Source: an uncultured Porphyromonadaceae bacterium
GTDB taxonomy: Bacteria > Bacteroidota > Bacteroidia > Bacteroidales > Muribaculaceae
DNA: 7,279 bases
Assembly: GCA_947176615.1 (NCBI GenBank)
Contig: CAMWRO010000149.1
Span: forward strand, 1 to 7,279
Direction: 5' to 3'
The position numbers and the translations under genes were made by a program. Below the pieces are notes generated by a model. It was not told the origin of the DNA and searched no databases. It saw only the letters and a list, made by a program, of their open reading frames with translations. Each line of letters opens with the position of its first letter. Position 1 is the stretch's first letter. Of the stretch, positions 1 to 6,236 are shown piece after piece.

Positions 1-115
1 ACATCGCCCTGCGGGCTCAACGAAGGTGGATATTGCGTCGGAATTTAATAGCAATCTGATAAGATTGCGTCCTTGAATTTCCGGTGGTTGCGCAACCTAC
101 GGTAGATTAGTGAAT

Positions 116-187
116 TACAAATAAAATCTGTAAAGATTTTTCTCACAATGCGACGTGATTGAAAAATCTTTACAGATTTTATTTGTA
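116..187. repeat. Inner perfect 27-bp inverted repeat with 18-base spacer
   Basis: Bases 116-142 are the exact reverse complement of 161-187. Each arm also contains its own small hairpin: AAAATCT / AGATTTT with loop GTAA at 123-140 and the same stem with loop TTAC at 163-180. The DNA could therefore form either one long stem or two short ones. The spacer carries a further TCAC / GTGA pairing near its ends. It is AT-rich, unlike the GC-rich outer arms. Confidence 0.85.
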
Positions 188-194
188 TGATACG

Positions 195-228
195 TTTCCG
201 GGGGTTGCGAAACCGCAACCCCCGGAAA
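195..228. repeat. Strong GC-rich 15-bp hairpin, 4-base loop
   Basis: Bases 195-209 pair perfectly with 214-228 around the loop AAAC. The stem core is CCGGGGGTTGCG. It is not followed by a T-run on either strand, so it does not look like an ordinary intrinsic terminator. It forms part of the right arm of the large inverted repeat. The corresponding left-arm sequence (81-102) keeps the palindrome GGTTGCGCAACC at 86-97 but is shorter. Confidence 0.8.
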
Positions 229-238
229 TTCAAGGACG

Positions 239-319
239 TAATCCTTACGGATTAAATATTACTCGGGACAAAACTCAGTTTTGCACCGGCCTTTAGGCTG
301 TCAGGGGTGTTAAGCCTGA
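239..319. other. Run of compact hairpins downstream of the T9SS gene
   Basis: Successive short stem-loops are visible: TAATCC / GGATTA with loop TTAC (239-254), CAAAAC / GTTTTG with loop TCA (269-283), and a weak GCC / GGC with loop TTTA (289-298). AGGCT at 295-299 can also pair with AGCCT at 313-317. On the minus strand these lie directly after the stop codon of the 796-aa gene, so they could act in its 3' end formation. No clear U-tract follows, so I do not call a canonical terminator. Confidence 0.5.
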
Positions 320-2710
320 TTATTTGCGGCTGAACTTTGTCGAGACTGTTCCACGGGGAGTTACCGCGCGGGCGATATAGAAACCGGGTGCGAGAGCCGA
401 GATGTCGATTTTGTTACCGTCGGCCGATAGCATCATGCGGCCTCCGAGGTCGTAGACCGCGATAGCCTTGGTGTCTTCAGGTGCATAGGCGGTGTCGCCG
501 ACAACCGATATCGCAATGTTTTCGGCAGCGTCACCTGCAATGTCGGTTATTGAGCTTTGGATAAGCTCAACGTCGCCGTAGAATCCCATGTTGTCAAGAA
601 TCAGAGCCTCGCCGTTGGTGGTGGTGATGTTGAAAGCAACATAAATGTCGCAATCCTTGTAGGCCGAGAGGTCGATGCCTTCGGTCTGAACCGAAGCCGG
701 GACATTGTTGGACGAGAAAACAGTCGAGTAGTTGTACCACACATCGTCACTTTTTGAAACCTTGACGCTATAGCTGTCAAGGAACTTGGGGTTATAGGAG
801 GTGGCGTTCCATGCGAAATGGGCATTGTCGCCGGTCACTTTGATGCGGGGCATCACGATATAGCGGTCAGATTTCTTTTCCGGATCAGTGAACCATGTCG
901 ATACGGCGAGTGCGCGGGTGCCGAGAAGGTAGTTTTCGAGGTTAAAGATACCGAATCCGTCCTCGTTGAATTCTTCACCGGCACTGGGGTGTACGGTGGC
1001 AGAATCCTCGACGCGGTAGGTGAACGCCTCGGGAAGTTTAGAGTCTTCCATGTCCCACAGCATCACGGCATCACCGAGGATGGTGACGGTTCCCTCGACA
1101 ACATTGTTGGTGGCGTCGATGTCGTTGTCACATGTGATTTCGATGCGATAAGAGTGAGTTCCTTCCGGGAGATTGAAAATGTCGGCGATGGTCACGGTTT
1201 TGATTTCCTGCTTGGCCATCGAGAGAGTTGTCGAAGTTGTCTCTGTGCCGTCAATTGAGACCTTGACAGTGGCGTTGGCGTCAATGATGCCAACGTTGCG
1301 CATTTCAAACACGAGGTCTTTCGAGTTGGCTGTGCGCAGATATGTCCCCGGCTGGTTTACCGCAGAAATCATCAGGTCGAGCGATGTGTTGTCGATTTTG
1401 TTAATCGATACGTCGTCGATTACGAGCCAGTTTTCGTCGGCATCGCTGAAACAGTAGAAACCGAAATAGATTTTTCCGCTTTCGGCCAGCTCGAACACGT
1501 TGATGGATTCAAGATAGTTCTCGTTGGTGAGGGGGTTGTATTCACACAGCACATTTGTCATTGCCTCGGGAGTCGGGGCAGAGCCGTAGCAAACTTTCAG
1601 GCGCTCGGCATGGTTCTCGGTAGCCGAATACCAGAATCGCAATACATAATGTCCGGCCTCCATCTCAAGCGGGTCAAGGAAAAACCAGTCGTCGCCGGCG
1701 TTTTCTTTGTCATAGTTGTAGCCCATGCAGGCTGAACCCGAGCGAGAGAATTTGGTGAAAAAGCTGTCAATGGCGATGTGCCATGTCCCGTCATCGTTGT
1801 TGAGGTTGAGTGTCGAAAGGCTCGAAGTGTCTTCATCGGGCTCGAATCCCATGAAATAGGGGATTCCGGCAGGCGCGATGTGGCGCACGTTGATCTGAGT
1901 CGCGTCATTTGCGGGCACGATATCGTCGGGGTGAGAGGTCCAAGCCTTTATGGCGAAGTTGCCGCGCGGGGTCGACAGGTCGGCCTTGGCAGTGAATGTA
2001 TATTCGAGACTTTCGCCGATTTTGATGGTTTTGTTGACCTTCTCGACGACAGGTTCTCCGCCATCGACCGAGAATGCGATGTCAAATGCATCGACGTCGA
2101 CAAGGCCGTCATTGTTGACCTTGACGGTAACTGTCTCTTGTCCCAGTCCCTCGCCGGTTACGGGTGAGAGGATTTCGGAAACGCGGAGGTCAACGGGGTT
2201 GGCAGCCGGGACGATGCTGACCGAGCAGAGATAGAGGCGGAACTTGTCGGGAGCCGACACTGCATGAAACCCGAGGTTGATTTCGCCAGCCGGAGCCTCA
2301 AAAAGGAAATAGTTTCCCTGACGCTCCCCTTTTATGTCGGCATAGGACGCACCGAGATTTTTCATCGCATCGACTGACTGTCCGTTGCCCCACCACACTT
2401 CCATGGCTTCGCCATAGCTGCTGCCGGCAAATTCGTAGCTGACCATGTAGGTTCCCGCCTCGGGTATGGTTATTGACGGCGAAATCAGCCAGTCGTCGCC
2501 CGAGTTGGTCGAGTGGTAGCTGTAATATACCTGTGAGGGCAGTGCATCGGCAGAAAATGCCCAAGTCTTTTCATCGGCATTGGAATCGACAACCGTCCAG
2601 CGGTTGAAGTCATCTTCTGTGTTGAACGATTCGCTAAAGACGGGTTCGGCAGCTTGAATTATGCCGGCCGAAATCAGTGCGCCTGTGATAAAAGTCAATT
2701 TTTTAATCAT
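320..2710 (-). CDS. Secreted multidomain protein with choice-of-anchor J domains and T9SS sorting domain
   Basis: A 796-aa protein, probably exported by Sec and then moved across the outer membrane by the type IX secretion system. Residues 1-20 (MIKKLTFITGALISAGIIQA) form a signal peptide. Three beta-sandwich modules of the cleaved-adhesin / choice-of-anchor J type follow at about 22-166, 282-438 and 548-716. Characteristic stretches are GDDWLISP at 71-78, AGDDWFFLDP at 338-347, ENWLVIDDVSI at 426-436 and ALILDNMGFYG at 702-712. They alternate with two CARDB/Ig-like modules at about 172-278 and 443-545. The C-terminus (about 730-796) is a type A T9SS sorting domain: AVYDLGGRMM, then IDISALAPGFYIARA, ending TKFSRK. 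The start is placed at 2710 because the in-frame extension to 2872 would put 54 non-signal residues before the signal peptide and overlap ahpC. No catalytic domain is visible. Adhesion or glycan/peptide binding is plausible, and the ligand is unknown. Confidence 0.9.
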   Translation of the reverse strand: MIKKLTFITGALISAGIIQAAEPVFSESFNTEDDFNRWTVVDSNADEKTWAFSADALPSQVYYSYHSTNSGDDWLISPSITIPEAGTYMVSYEFAGSSYGEAMEVWWGNGQSVDAMKNLGASYADIKGERQGNYFLFEAPAGEINLGFHAVSAPDKFRLYLCSVSIVPAANPVDLRVSEILSPVTGEGLGQETVTVKVNNDGLVDVDAFDIAFSVDGGEPVVEKVNKTIKIGESLEYTFTAKADLSTPRGNFAIKAWTSHPDDIVPANDATQINVRHIAPAGIPYFMGFEPDEDTSSLSTLNLNNDDGTWHIAIDSFFTKFSRSGSACMGYNYDKENAGDDWFFLDPLEMEAGHYVLRFWYSATENHAERLKVCYGSAPTPEAMTNVLCEYNPLTNENYLESINVFELAESGKIYFGFYCFSDADENWLVIDDVSINKIDNTSLDLMISAVNQPGTYLRTANSKDLVFEMRNVGIIDANATVKVSIDGTETTSTTLSMAKQEIKTVTIADIFNLPEGTHSYRIEITCDNDIDATNNVVEGTVTILGDAVMLWDMEDSKLPEAFTYRVEDSATVHPSAGEEFNEDGFGIFNLENYLLGTRALAVSTWFTDPEKKSDRYIVMPRIKVTGDNAHFAWNATSYNPKFLDSYSVKVSKSDDVWYNYSTVFSSNNVPASVQTEGIDLSAYKDCDIYVAFNITTTNGEALILDNMGFYGDVELIQSSITDIAGDAAENIAISVVGDTAYAPEDTKAIAVYDLGGRMMLSADGNKIDISALAPGFYIARAVTPRGTVSTKFSRK

Positions 2711-2749
2711 AGAAATGTGATAATGCTTTATTTTGTTGAAAAAACATTG

Positions 2750-2757
2750 CAAATATA
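2750..2757 (-). promoter_or_regulatory. Probable -7 promoter box for the T9SS cargo gene
   Basis: The minus strand reads TATATTTG here, a full match to the Bacteroidota -7 consensus TAnnTTTG, 39 bases before the ATG at 2710. I do not see a clean TTTG -33 box at the usual spacing, so the call depends on the -7 element and its position in the divergent intergenic region. Confidence 0.5.
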
Positions 2758-2855
2758 CTGAATAAAATGGAATTTGCCTTGCATAAGATTCATATGGCAA
2801 ACTTTTTTTGAGATATTGCGTTATTATTGCTGAGATTAATTTATACTTTAACCCA

Positions 2856-3422
2856 ATGAAGACTATTATCAATCAAGTTGTACCTGAATTTTCGCTTCCC
2901 GCCTATGTCGACGGGGATTTCAAGACCGTGACCCGTGACGACATCAAGGGCAAGTGGGCGATTTTCTTTTTCTATCCGGCCGATTTTACGTTTGTGTGTC
3001 CGACCGAGTTGGTCGATATGGCAGAAAACTATGACAAGTTCAAGGCCCTCGGAGCCGAGGTCTACAGCGTGTCTACCGATACTCAGTTCACCCACAAGGC
3101 TTGGCATGACGCAAGCGAGAGCATCCGCAAAGTGATGTTCCCGATGCTTGCCGACAAGACCGGTATGCTCGCCGATTTCTTCGGCGTTCTCAACACTGAA
3201 GACTTTCTGGCTTATCGCGGCACGTTTGTCGTGAACCCTGCCGGAGAAATCAAGATTGCCGAGGTTCAGGACAACGGCATCGGCCGTAATGCCGACGAGC
3301 TTTTGCGCAAACTTGAGGCCGCTCAGTTTGTGGCCGAGCATGGCGACCAAGTGTGTCCCGCCCGCTGGAAACCGGGAGAGGCGACATTGAAACCCGGCAT
3401 CGAGCTTGTCGGTAAAATCTGA
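2856..3422 (+). CDS. ahpC: Alkyl hydroperoxide reductase C, 2-Cys peroxiredoxin
   Basis: A 188-aa cytoplasmic peroxiredoxin of the AhpC/Prx1 class. It reduces hydrogen peroxide, organic peroxides and peroxynitrite and is normally recycled by the flavoprotein AhpF. The peroxidatic cysteine is Cys48 in the family motif PADFTFVCPTEL (41-52), with Pro41 and Thr45 of the active site. The conserved arginine is Arg121 (YRGTF). The resolving cysteine is Cys167 in DQVCPARWKPG, followed by the C-terminal tail of typical 2-Cys enzymes. Length is the family norm (about 187). ATG at 2856 gives the standard MKTIINQVVPEF start. An in-frame ATG at 2808 would add 16 residues absent from the family. No ahpF or oxyR lies next to it: a convergent membrane-protein gene follows. 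OxyR control is known in Bacteroides, but no operator could be confirmed here. Confidence 0.97.
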   Translation: MKTIINQVVPEFSLPAYVDGDFKTVTRDDIKGKWAIFFFYPADFTFVCPTELVDMAENYDKFKALGAEVYSVSTDTQFTHKAWHDASESIRKVMFPMLADKTGMLADFFGVLNTEDFLAYRGTFVVNPAGEIKIAEVQDNGIGRNADELLRKLEAAQFVAEHGDQVCPARWKPGEATLKPGIELVGKI

Positions 3423-3448
3423 TTTCGGTTGCAGATTTTTGTGAAATG

Positions 3449-3487
3449 TAAACGGCGTGGAGGATTCAATTTTCTCCACGCCGTTTA
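3449..3487. terminator. Hairpin between convergent ahpC and the sigma operon
   Basis: Bases 3449-3462 pair perfectly with 3474-3487 (14 bp, core ACGGCGTGGAG) around an 11-base loop. It lies 26 bp after the ahpC stop and 10 bp beyond the stop of the convergent gene, the expected position for a shared terminator. Neither side has a long T-run, so termination strength on each strand is uncertain. Confidence 0.7.
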
Positions 3488-3497
3488 TGTTCTGTCA

Positions 3498-4049
3498 TCA
3501 GATGTCTTCAAGCTCGCGCTTCATCTCTTTCAGCAATTCCACATTTCGGTGGTTTATTATGAGGCCGATGGTTGCCCCTATGGCCACTCCGGTACAGCCG
3601 CCGTAGAAAATAACCGGCTCGTCAATCGAGTGGAAGAAATAAAGCATGTAGAGCAACAGCGGGATGCCCGTAATCATTCCGAAAGCCCGCTTGCGCCATC
3701 TCATCTTTTCAAGGTCGTAGACGCTTTTCAGGGCCTCGGCGACTGTCATGCGCGACAGGTTGACGGCATCGGTCATCAGATAGGTGTGGACTTGGATACC
3801 TCCCATGACGAGGAAAAACACGCACAGTATCAATACCATTGTCGATGACATTTTCCACAACGGGAAACTTGTCATGATGGCGGCAAAGCAGGCTATCGCC
3901 AAGTTGCGGGCGATGGTTTTCAGCTTGTCTCGGCTCGTGGTAATGCGGTTGGCGGTTATGCGGCGTTCCAGTTCGCGGGTTGATTCCTCAAGTTCGTCAA
4001 CCCGGTTGTCGAGGGTGTTCCATGACCGGCGCAGGTCTTCTATGTTCAT
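3498..4049 (-). CDS. Four-helix membrane protein coupled to ECF sigma factor, putative anti-sigma factor
   Basis: A 183-aa protein that I cannot assign to a named family. Residues 1-48 are soluble, charged and helical (MNIEDLRRSW..., with a heptad-like stretch at about 14-35). Four hydrophobic segments follow at about 49-65, 70-91, 122-139 and 146-165, with a basic loop MRWRKR at 116-121. A short charged helix ends the protein (168-183). The start at 4049 uses an ATG sharing one base with the stop of the sigma gene (TAATG), preceded by a strong Shine-Dalgarno. A longer in-frame reading to 4172 only runs through the sigma gene in the wrong frame. ECF sigma genes are commonly followed by their membrane anti-sigma factor, and the soluble N-terminus would be the sigma-binding part. 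This role is inferred from position and topology. No zinc-binding HxxxCxxC motif is seen. Confidence 0.85.
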   Translation of the reverse strand: MNIEDLRRSWNTLDNRVDELEESTRELERRITANRITTSRDKLKTIARNLAIACFAAIMTSFPLWKMSSTMVLILCVFFLVMGGIQVHTYLMTDAVNLSRMTVAEALKSVYDLEKMRWRKRAFGMITGIPLLLYMLYFFHSIDEPVIFYGGCTGVAIGATIGLIINHRNVELLKEMKRELEDI

Positions 4050-4546
4050 TATCTGTCCTCCTTTCCTTGCTCGATTAGTCGTTGTTTTATCCGTCTCAGC
4101 CTTGTGGCGACGTTGTTTCGGGTCATGCCTGTCACGTCGGCTATCTCGTCGTAGCTTCGCTCGTCGAGCCACATCAGAATCAGAGCCTTGTCCATTTTGT
4201 TGAGTTGTCCGATGAGCCGGTACATTTCAGCAATCTGCTCCGAGCGTCCGTTGTCACCGGCATCGGCGAGATTGGCGATGGTGTCAAGCGAGTTCATCTC
4301 GTCATTGTGGCGGTCATGGCGGCGGTAGTATGTGACGCATGTGTTGATGGCCGTGCGGTAGATCCATGTCGACACTTTGGCTTCCCCGCGAAACGAGTCG
4401 AGTCCCTGCCACAGGTTGGCGAGCACCTCCTGATACAAGTCTTTTAGATGCTCCTCCCCCGAGGCATACATGTAGCATACCTTGTAAATCGTGCGCTTGT
4501 TCTCGTTGACAAGCTGCATGAACTTCTGTTGGCGAGACTGGTTCAC
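4049..4546 (-). CDS. ECF-type RNA polymerase sigma-70 factor
   Basis: A 165-aa extracytoplasmic-function sigma factor that directs RNA polymerase to a specific promoter set. Region sigma-2 covers about 10-78, with the core-binding and -10 recognition signature DLYQEVLANLWQGLDSF (36-52) and WIYRTAINTCVTYYRR (61-76). After a linker rich in Asp/Asn, sigma-4 covers about 105-157, with the helix-turn-helix SYDEIADVTGMTRNNVATRL (131-150) that reads the -35/-33 element. Length suits the family. The start is GTG at 4546: an in-frame stop lies five codons upstream, and the ATG at 4519 would remove nine residues while leaving sigma-2 almost intact, so it is a possible alternative. The adjoining membrane protein is probably its regulator. 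No susC/susD or carbohydrate genes are nearby, so there is no sign of a glycan-sensing system. The stimulus is unknown. Confidence 0.93.
   Translation of the reverse strand: MNQSRQQKFMQLVNENKRTIYKVCYMYASGEEHLKDLYQEVLANLWQGLDSFRGEAKVSTWIYRTAINTCVTYYRRHDRHNDEMNSLDTIANLADAGDNGRSEQIAEMYRLIGQLNKMDKALILMWLDERSYDEIADVTGMTRNNVATRLRRIKQRLIEQGKEDR
4057..4064 (-). promoter_or_regulatory. Strong Shine-Dalgarno inside the sigma gene 3' end
   Basis: The minus strand reads AAAGGAGG followed by seven bases and the ATG at 4049. Such a site is unusual in Bacteroidota, where most genes, including the others in this window, lack one. It fixes the start of the membrane protein and suggests independent loading of ribosomes, or coupled re-initiation, at the TAATG junction. 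The same bases also encode Gly-Lys-Glu near the C-terminus of the sigma factor, so chance from codon content is possible. Confidence 0.6.
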
Positions 4547-4587
4547 TTTCTGCTGTTTTTACGGCGGTTTTGACTCATTAGACGCAG

Positions 4588-4619
4588 AATGCCCCGAAAA
4601 GTTTCACTTCCGGGGCATT
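4588..4619. terminator. Hairpin between prmA and the sigma operon
   Basis: AATGCCCCG (4588-4596) pairs with CGGGGCATT (4611-4619) around a 14-base loop. It lies 22 bp downstream of the prmA stop on the minus strand, so it most likely ends the prmA transcript. The T-run is short on both strands (four T on the plus side). It separates prmA from the sigma gene, whose start is 41 bp further on. Confidence 0.65.
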
Positions 4620-4641
4620 TTAACTCAAAAATTTTTCAGGC

Positions 4642-5493
4642 TCACGATTTGACAAGGCGCAGGCAGGTCCAGTTGTCACGGACGGTGTGTCCCTCCTCGA
4701 CTAACCCGAGAGGCGCGGCAGCTTCCATGATTACGGGGATGTCGGCTTCGTAGAATCCGCTGAGCAGCATTGTCGCCCCGGGGGCGAGGGTTGCCGTGTA
4801 GGCGGCGATGTCGCCGGTGATGATGTTGCGGTTTATGTTGGCGATAAACACTTCTATGCCGCTGATTCCTTCAAGCAGCCGGGCGTCGCCGAGTTGCGCA
4901 TTGACATTGTCGGCATGGTTGATTTTAAAATTCTCAAGCGCGTTGGTGAACGCAAACTCGTCAATCTCGATTGCCTTTACCGGATTGGCTCCGCGCATCG
5001 AAGCGAGGATGGCGAGGATGCCCGTGCCGGTACCCATGTCGAGAACGCTTTTCCGGTCGAGGTCGAGTTGCAGAAGTTGCTCAAGTATAAGTGACGTGGT
5101 CGCGTGGTGTCCCGTGCCGAAAGCCATTTTGGGGTCAATCACGATGTCATAGTCGCAGCGGGGAATATCGTGGTGAAACGAGCTGTGGATTACACACCGG
5201 CTGCCGACGACGATGGGCTGGAAATAGTTTTTTTCCCATTCTTCGTTCCAGTCTTTTCCCTCGATGAGGGTGTGGGTGACTTTCATTGCCGCCCTTTCGG
5301 AAACACCGCTCAGCATGACGGCTTGGTCGAGACCTTCGGTCGAGAAATCTTCTTCGCGCACATAGGCTGTCAATCCGGTCTCGTCAGGGACAAAGGTTTC
5401 ATAACCGGCCTCGGCAAGAAATGCCGCCAGCAGGTCGGTGCTTATTTCGTCGCACGGGTCAAGGTCGATGCGCACTTCGATATAGTTGTTCAT
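4642..5493 (-). CDS. prmA: Ribosomal protein L11 methyltransferase
   Basis: A 283-aa SAM-dependent methyltransferase. In E. coli PrmA trimethylates the N-terminal amine and two lysines of ribosomal protein L11, and the protein acts in the cytoplasm. The N-terminal part (about 1-100) is the substrate-recognition region with the family stretch DWNEEWEKNYFQPIVVG (81-97). The catalytic Rossmann domain follows, with DPKMAFGTGHHATT (120-133), a PrmA hallmark, SAM-binding motif I LDMGTGTGILAI (151-162), the acidic residue after strand 2 in IEIDE (175-179), and the IANINRNI active-site loop (217-224) that stands where other family members have N-x-x-x-N/P. The start at 5493 (MNNYIEVRIDLDP) is the usual one. 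An upstream in-frame ATG at 5538 would add 15 residues outside the family. It appears monocistronic, with hairpins on both sides. Confidence 0.96.
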   Translation of the reverse strand: MNNYIEVRIDLDPCDEISTDLLAAFLAEAGYETFVPDETGLTAYVREEDFSTEGLDQAVMLSGVSERAAMKVTHTLIEGKDWNEEWEKNYFQPIVVGSRCVIHSSFHHDIPRCDYDIVIDPKMAFGTGHHATTSLILEQLLQLDLDRKSVLDMGTGTGILAILASMRGANPVKAIEIDEFAFTNALENFKINHADNVNAQLGDARLLEGISGIEVFIANINRNIITGDIAAYTATLAPGATMLLSGFYEADIPVIMEAAAPLGLVEEGHTVRDNWTCLRLVKS

Positions 5494-5543
5494 TGTCAGA
5501 TTAGCAATAAGTGATGAAATTGAATAGGTGGTAAACATCCACT

Positions 5544-5583
5544 AAAACAATAGCGTCACGCGGTGGCGCGACACTATTGTTTT
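5544..5583 (-). terminator. Intrinsic terminator after the YtxH/holin operon
   Basis: AAAACAATAGCGTC (5544-5557) pairs with 5570-5583 except for one C/A mismatch, around a GC-rich loop that can fold further. On the minus strand the stem ends in four T, and on the plus strand in a T5 run, so it may work in both directions. Its first arm touches the TAA stop of the 94-aa gene at 5583-5585, which places it directly at the operon end and upstream of prmA. Confidence 0.75.
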
Positions 5584-5867
5584 TATCGTTTAAGGCGACG
5601 GAAAATCTTGAACACACGCCGCCCCATTTTGAAAGCGAAAATGCCGATGTCGATATACCCGAGAGAATTGAACATCTTTCCGAGTATGCCGCCGTGAACA
5701 TTTGTCCCCGAGCCTATCAGGTTGAAATTGCTTATGTTTCGCTGAAGTCCGGCACGTTGTATCTCCAGTCGTGCCGCCGTGTAGGCCCGTTGATAGCGCA
5801 GTTCGTCAAGAGTGTAGCCGTTCCAGTTGTCTGTTTCGTGAGGCAGTGCTTTGCGTTTGCTCGTCAT
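5583..5867 (-). CDS. Small basic hypothetical protein, last gene of YtxH/holin operon
   Basis: A 94-aa protein without a family name that I can give. The N-terminus is polar (MTSKRKALPHETDNWNGYT). Residues 20-42 (LDELRYQRAYTAARLEIQRAG) are predicted helical and charged. The middle is rich in Gly and Asn (44-66). The C-terminus (69-94) is moderately hydrophobic then strongly basic (FKMGRRVFKIFRRLKR), suggesting association with membrane or nucleic acid. ATG at 5867 lies 21 bp after the stop of the holin-type gene, so they are co-transcribed. In size and position it resembles YqjK of the enterobacterial yqjDEK operon, but I see no sequence proof of homology. The compact gene and neat terminator at its stop support it as a real coding sequence. 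Confidence 0.8.
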   Translation of the reverse strand: MTSKRKALPHETDNWNGYTLDELRYQRAYTAARLEIQRAGLQRNISNFNLIGSGTNVHGGILGKMFNSLGYIDIGIFAFKMGRRVFKIFRRLKR

Positions 5868-5888
5868 TGTAAATCAGTGTTTTGCGGT

Positions 5889-6236
5889 TTAGAAAAATAG
5901 TTTTGATACAAAGCGCGAAATAGGGTTTACAATCAACGTTTTGCGCAACGCAAAAGCCAGCACGAGCAGCAGAATGTAGAATCCGCTCATGATGAAATAG
6001 GCCCAAGTTATTCCTGTCGCTTGGGCAATCCACCGCACAACAGCCATTGATAAGAAAAACATTATCAACGACACCAAGGCAAAACCTATCAGGCACATGG
6101 AAACGGCCACCAGCAACACTGTCAGTTTTTCGGCAGTGGTCAGCTTAGCGTAGTCAAGGTTTAGCTTGATGTAATCCTGTACTTCCAGCCACAAGGTGTG
6201 GAGTTTGTTTTCCTTTTCCTCGGCCATATTCTTCAT
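5889..6236 (-). CDS. Holin-X family (Phage_holin_3_6 / YqjE-like) membrane protein
   Basis: A 115-aa inner-membrane protein. A charged amphipathic N-terminus (about 5-36, LHTLWLEVQDYIKLNLDYAK) precedes two transmembrane helices at about 37-66 and 77-97, then a short basic tail. This layout fits the family named after actinobacterial holin-X, which includes E. coli YqjE. Despite the name these chromosomal members are not lysis proteins, and nothing phage-like lies nearby. ATG at 6236 overlaps the stop of the upstream YtxH gene by one base (TAATG), so translation is probably coupled. An in-frame ATG three codons on (6227, MAEEKEN) is a possible alternative start. Family assignment is from topology and the N-terminal pattern, not from a search. 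Confidence 0.85.
   Translation of the reverse strand: MKNMAEEKENKLHTLWLEVQDYIKLNLDYAKLTTAEKLTVLLVAVSMCLIGFALVSLIMFFLSMAVVRWIAQATGITWAYFIMSGFYILLLVLAFALRKTLIVNPISRFVSKLFF

Larger units (their letters stand above)
41..260. repeat. Large imperfect inverted repeat (possible MITE-like or structured intergenic element)
   Basis: The two halves are homologous in inverted orientation around a centre at 143-160. The outermost similarity pairs the AATTTAAT region at 42-49 with ATTAAATATT at 251-260. The next arms, 68-84 and 222-238, are exact 17-bp inverted copies (CGTCCTTGAATTTCCGG). Inside them a GGTTGCG...CAACC block (86-97 on the left, 198-225 on the right) is again inverted, but the left copy lacks the few bases that form the loop on the right. 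The innermost arms are exact over 27 bp (116-142 and 161-187). No coding sequence of credible composition is inside. No transposase is present, so mobility is only inferred from the shape. It could equally be a structured RNA or a boundary element. The symmetry is certain and the class is not. Confidence 0.75.

Noticed and set aside
116..187. A CRISPR array, considered because of repeated short sequences at the left end
   Set aside because: The repeats are inverted rather than direct, there are no regularly spaced unique spacers, and no cas genes are present.
45..233. A 62-residue minus-strand reading frame inside the left inverted repeat
   Set aside because: It is made entirely of the repeat arms, is rich in Arg/Lys/Ile as expected from palindromic AT/GC blocks, and has no family resemblance or initiation context.
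2711..2872. Extension of the T9SS protein by 54 residues to an ATG at 2872
   Set aside because: It would bury the signal peptide inside the protein, cross its likely promoter and overlap the ahpC start. The ATG at 2710 begins exactly at a standard signal peptide.
2841..3479. A 212-residue open frame antisense to ahpC
   Set aside because: It is the shadow of a well-conserved gene with strong third-position bias. The translated product has no recognisable fold, and it runs through the terminator hairpin.
4050..4172. N-terminal extension of the membrane protein into the sigma gene
   Set aside because: The added 41 residues are Arg/Lys-rich out-of-frame sequence of the sigma-4 region, and the Shine-Dalgarno plus TAATG junction points to 4049.
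5898..5905. Plus-strand TAGTTTTG, a match to the -7 promoter consensus
   Set aside because: It lies at the 3' end of the minus-strand holin-type gene, has no -33 box at proper spacing and no plus-strand gene downstream. A chance match is likely.
5889..6236. A prophage lysis gene, suggested by the holin family name
   Set aside because: No endolysin, structural or integrase gene is nearby. Chromosomal holin-X type proteins paired with YtxH genes are ordinary in this group.
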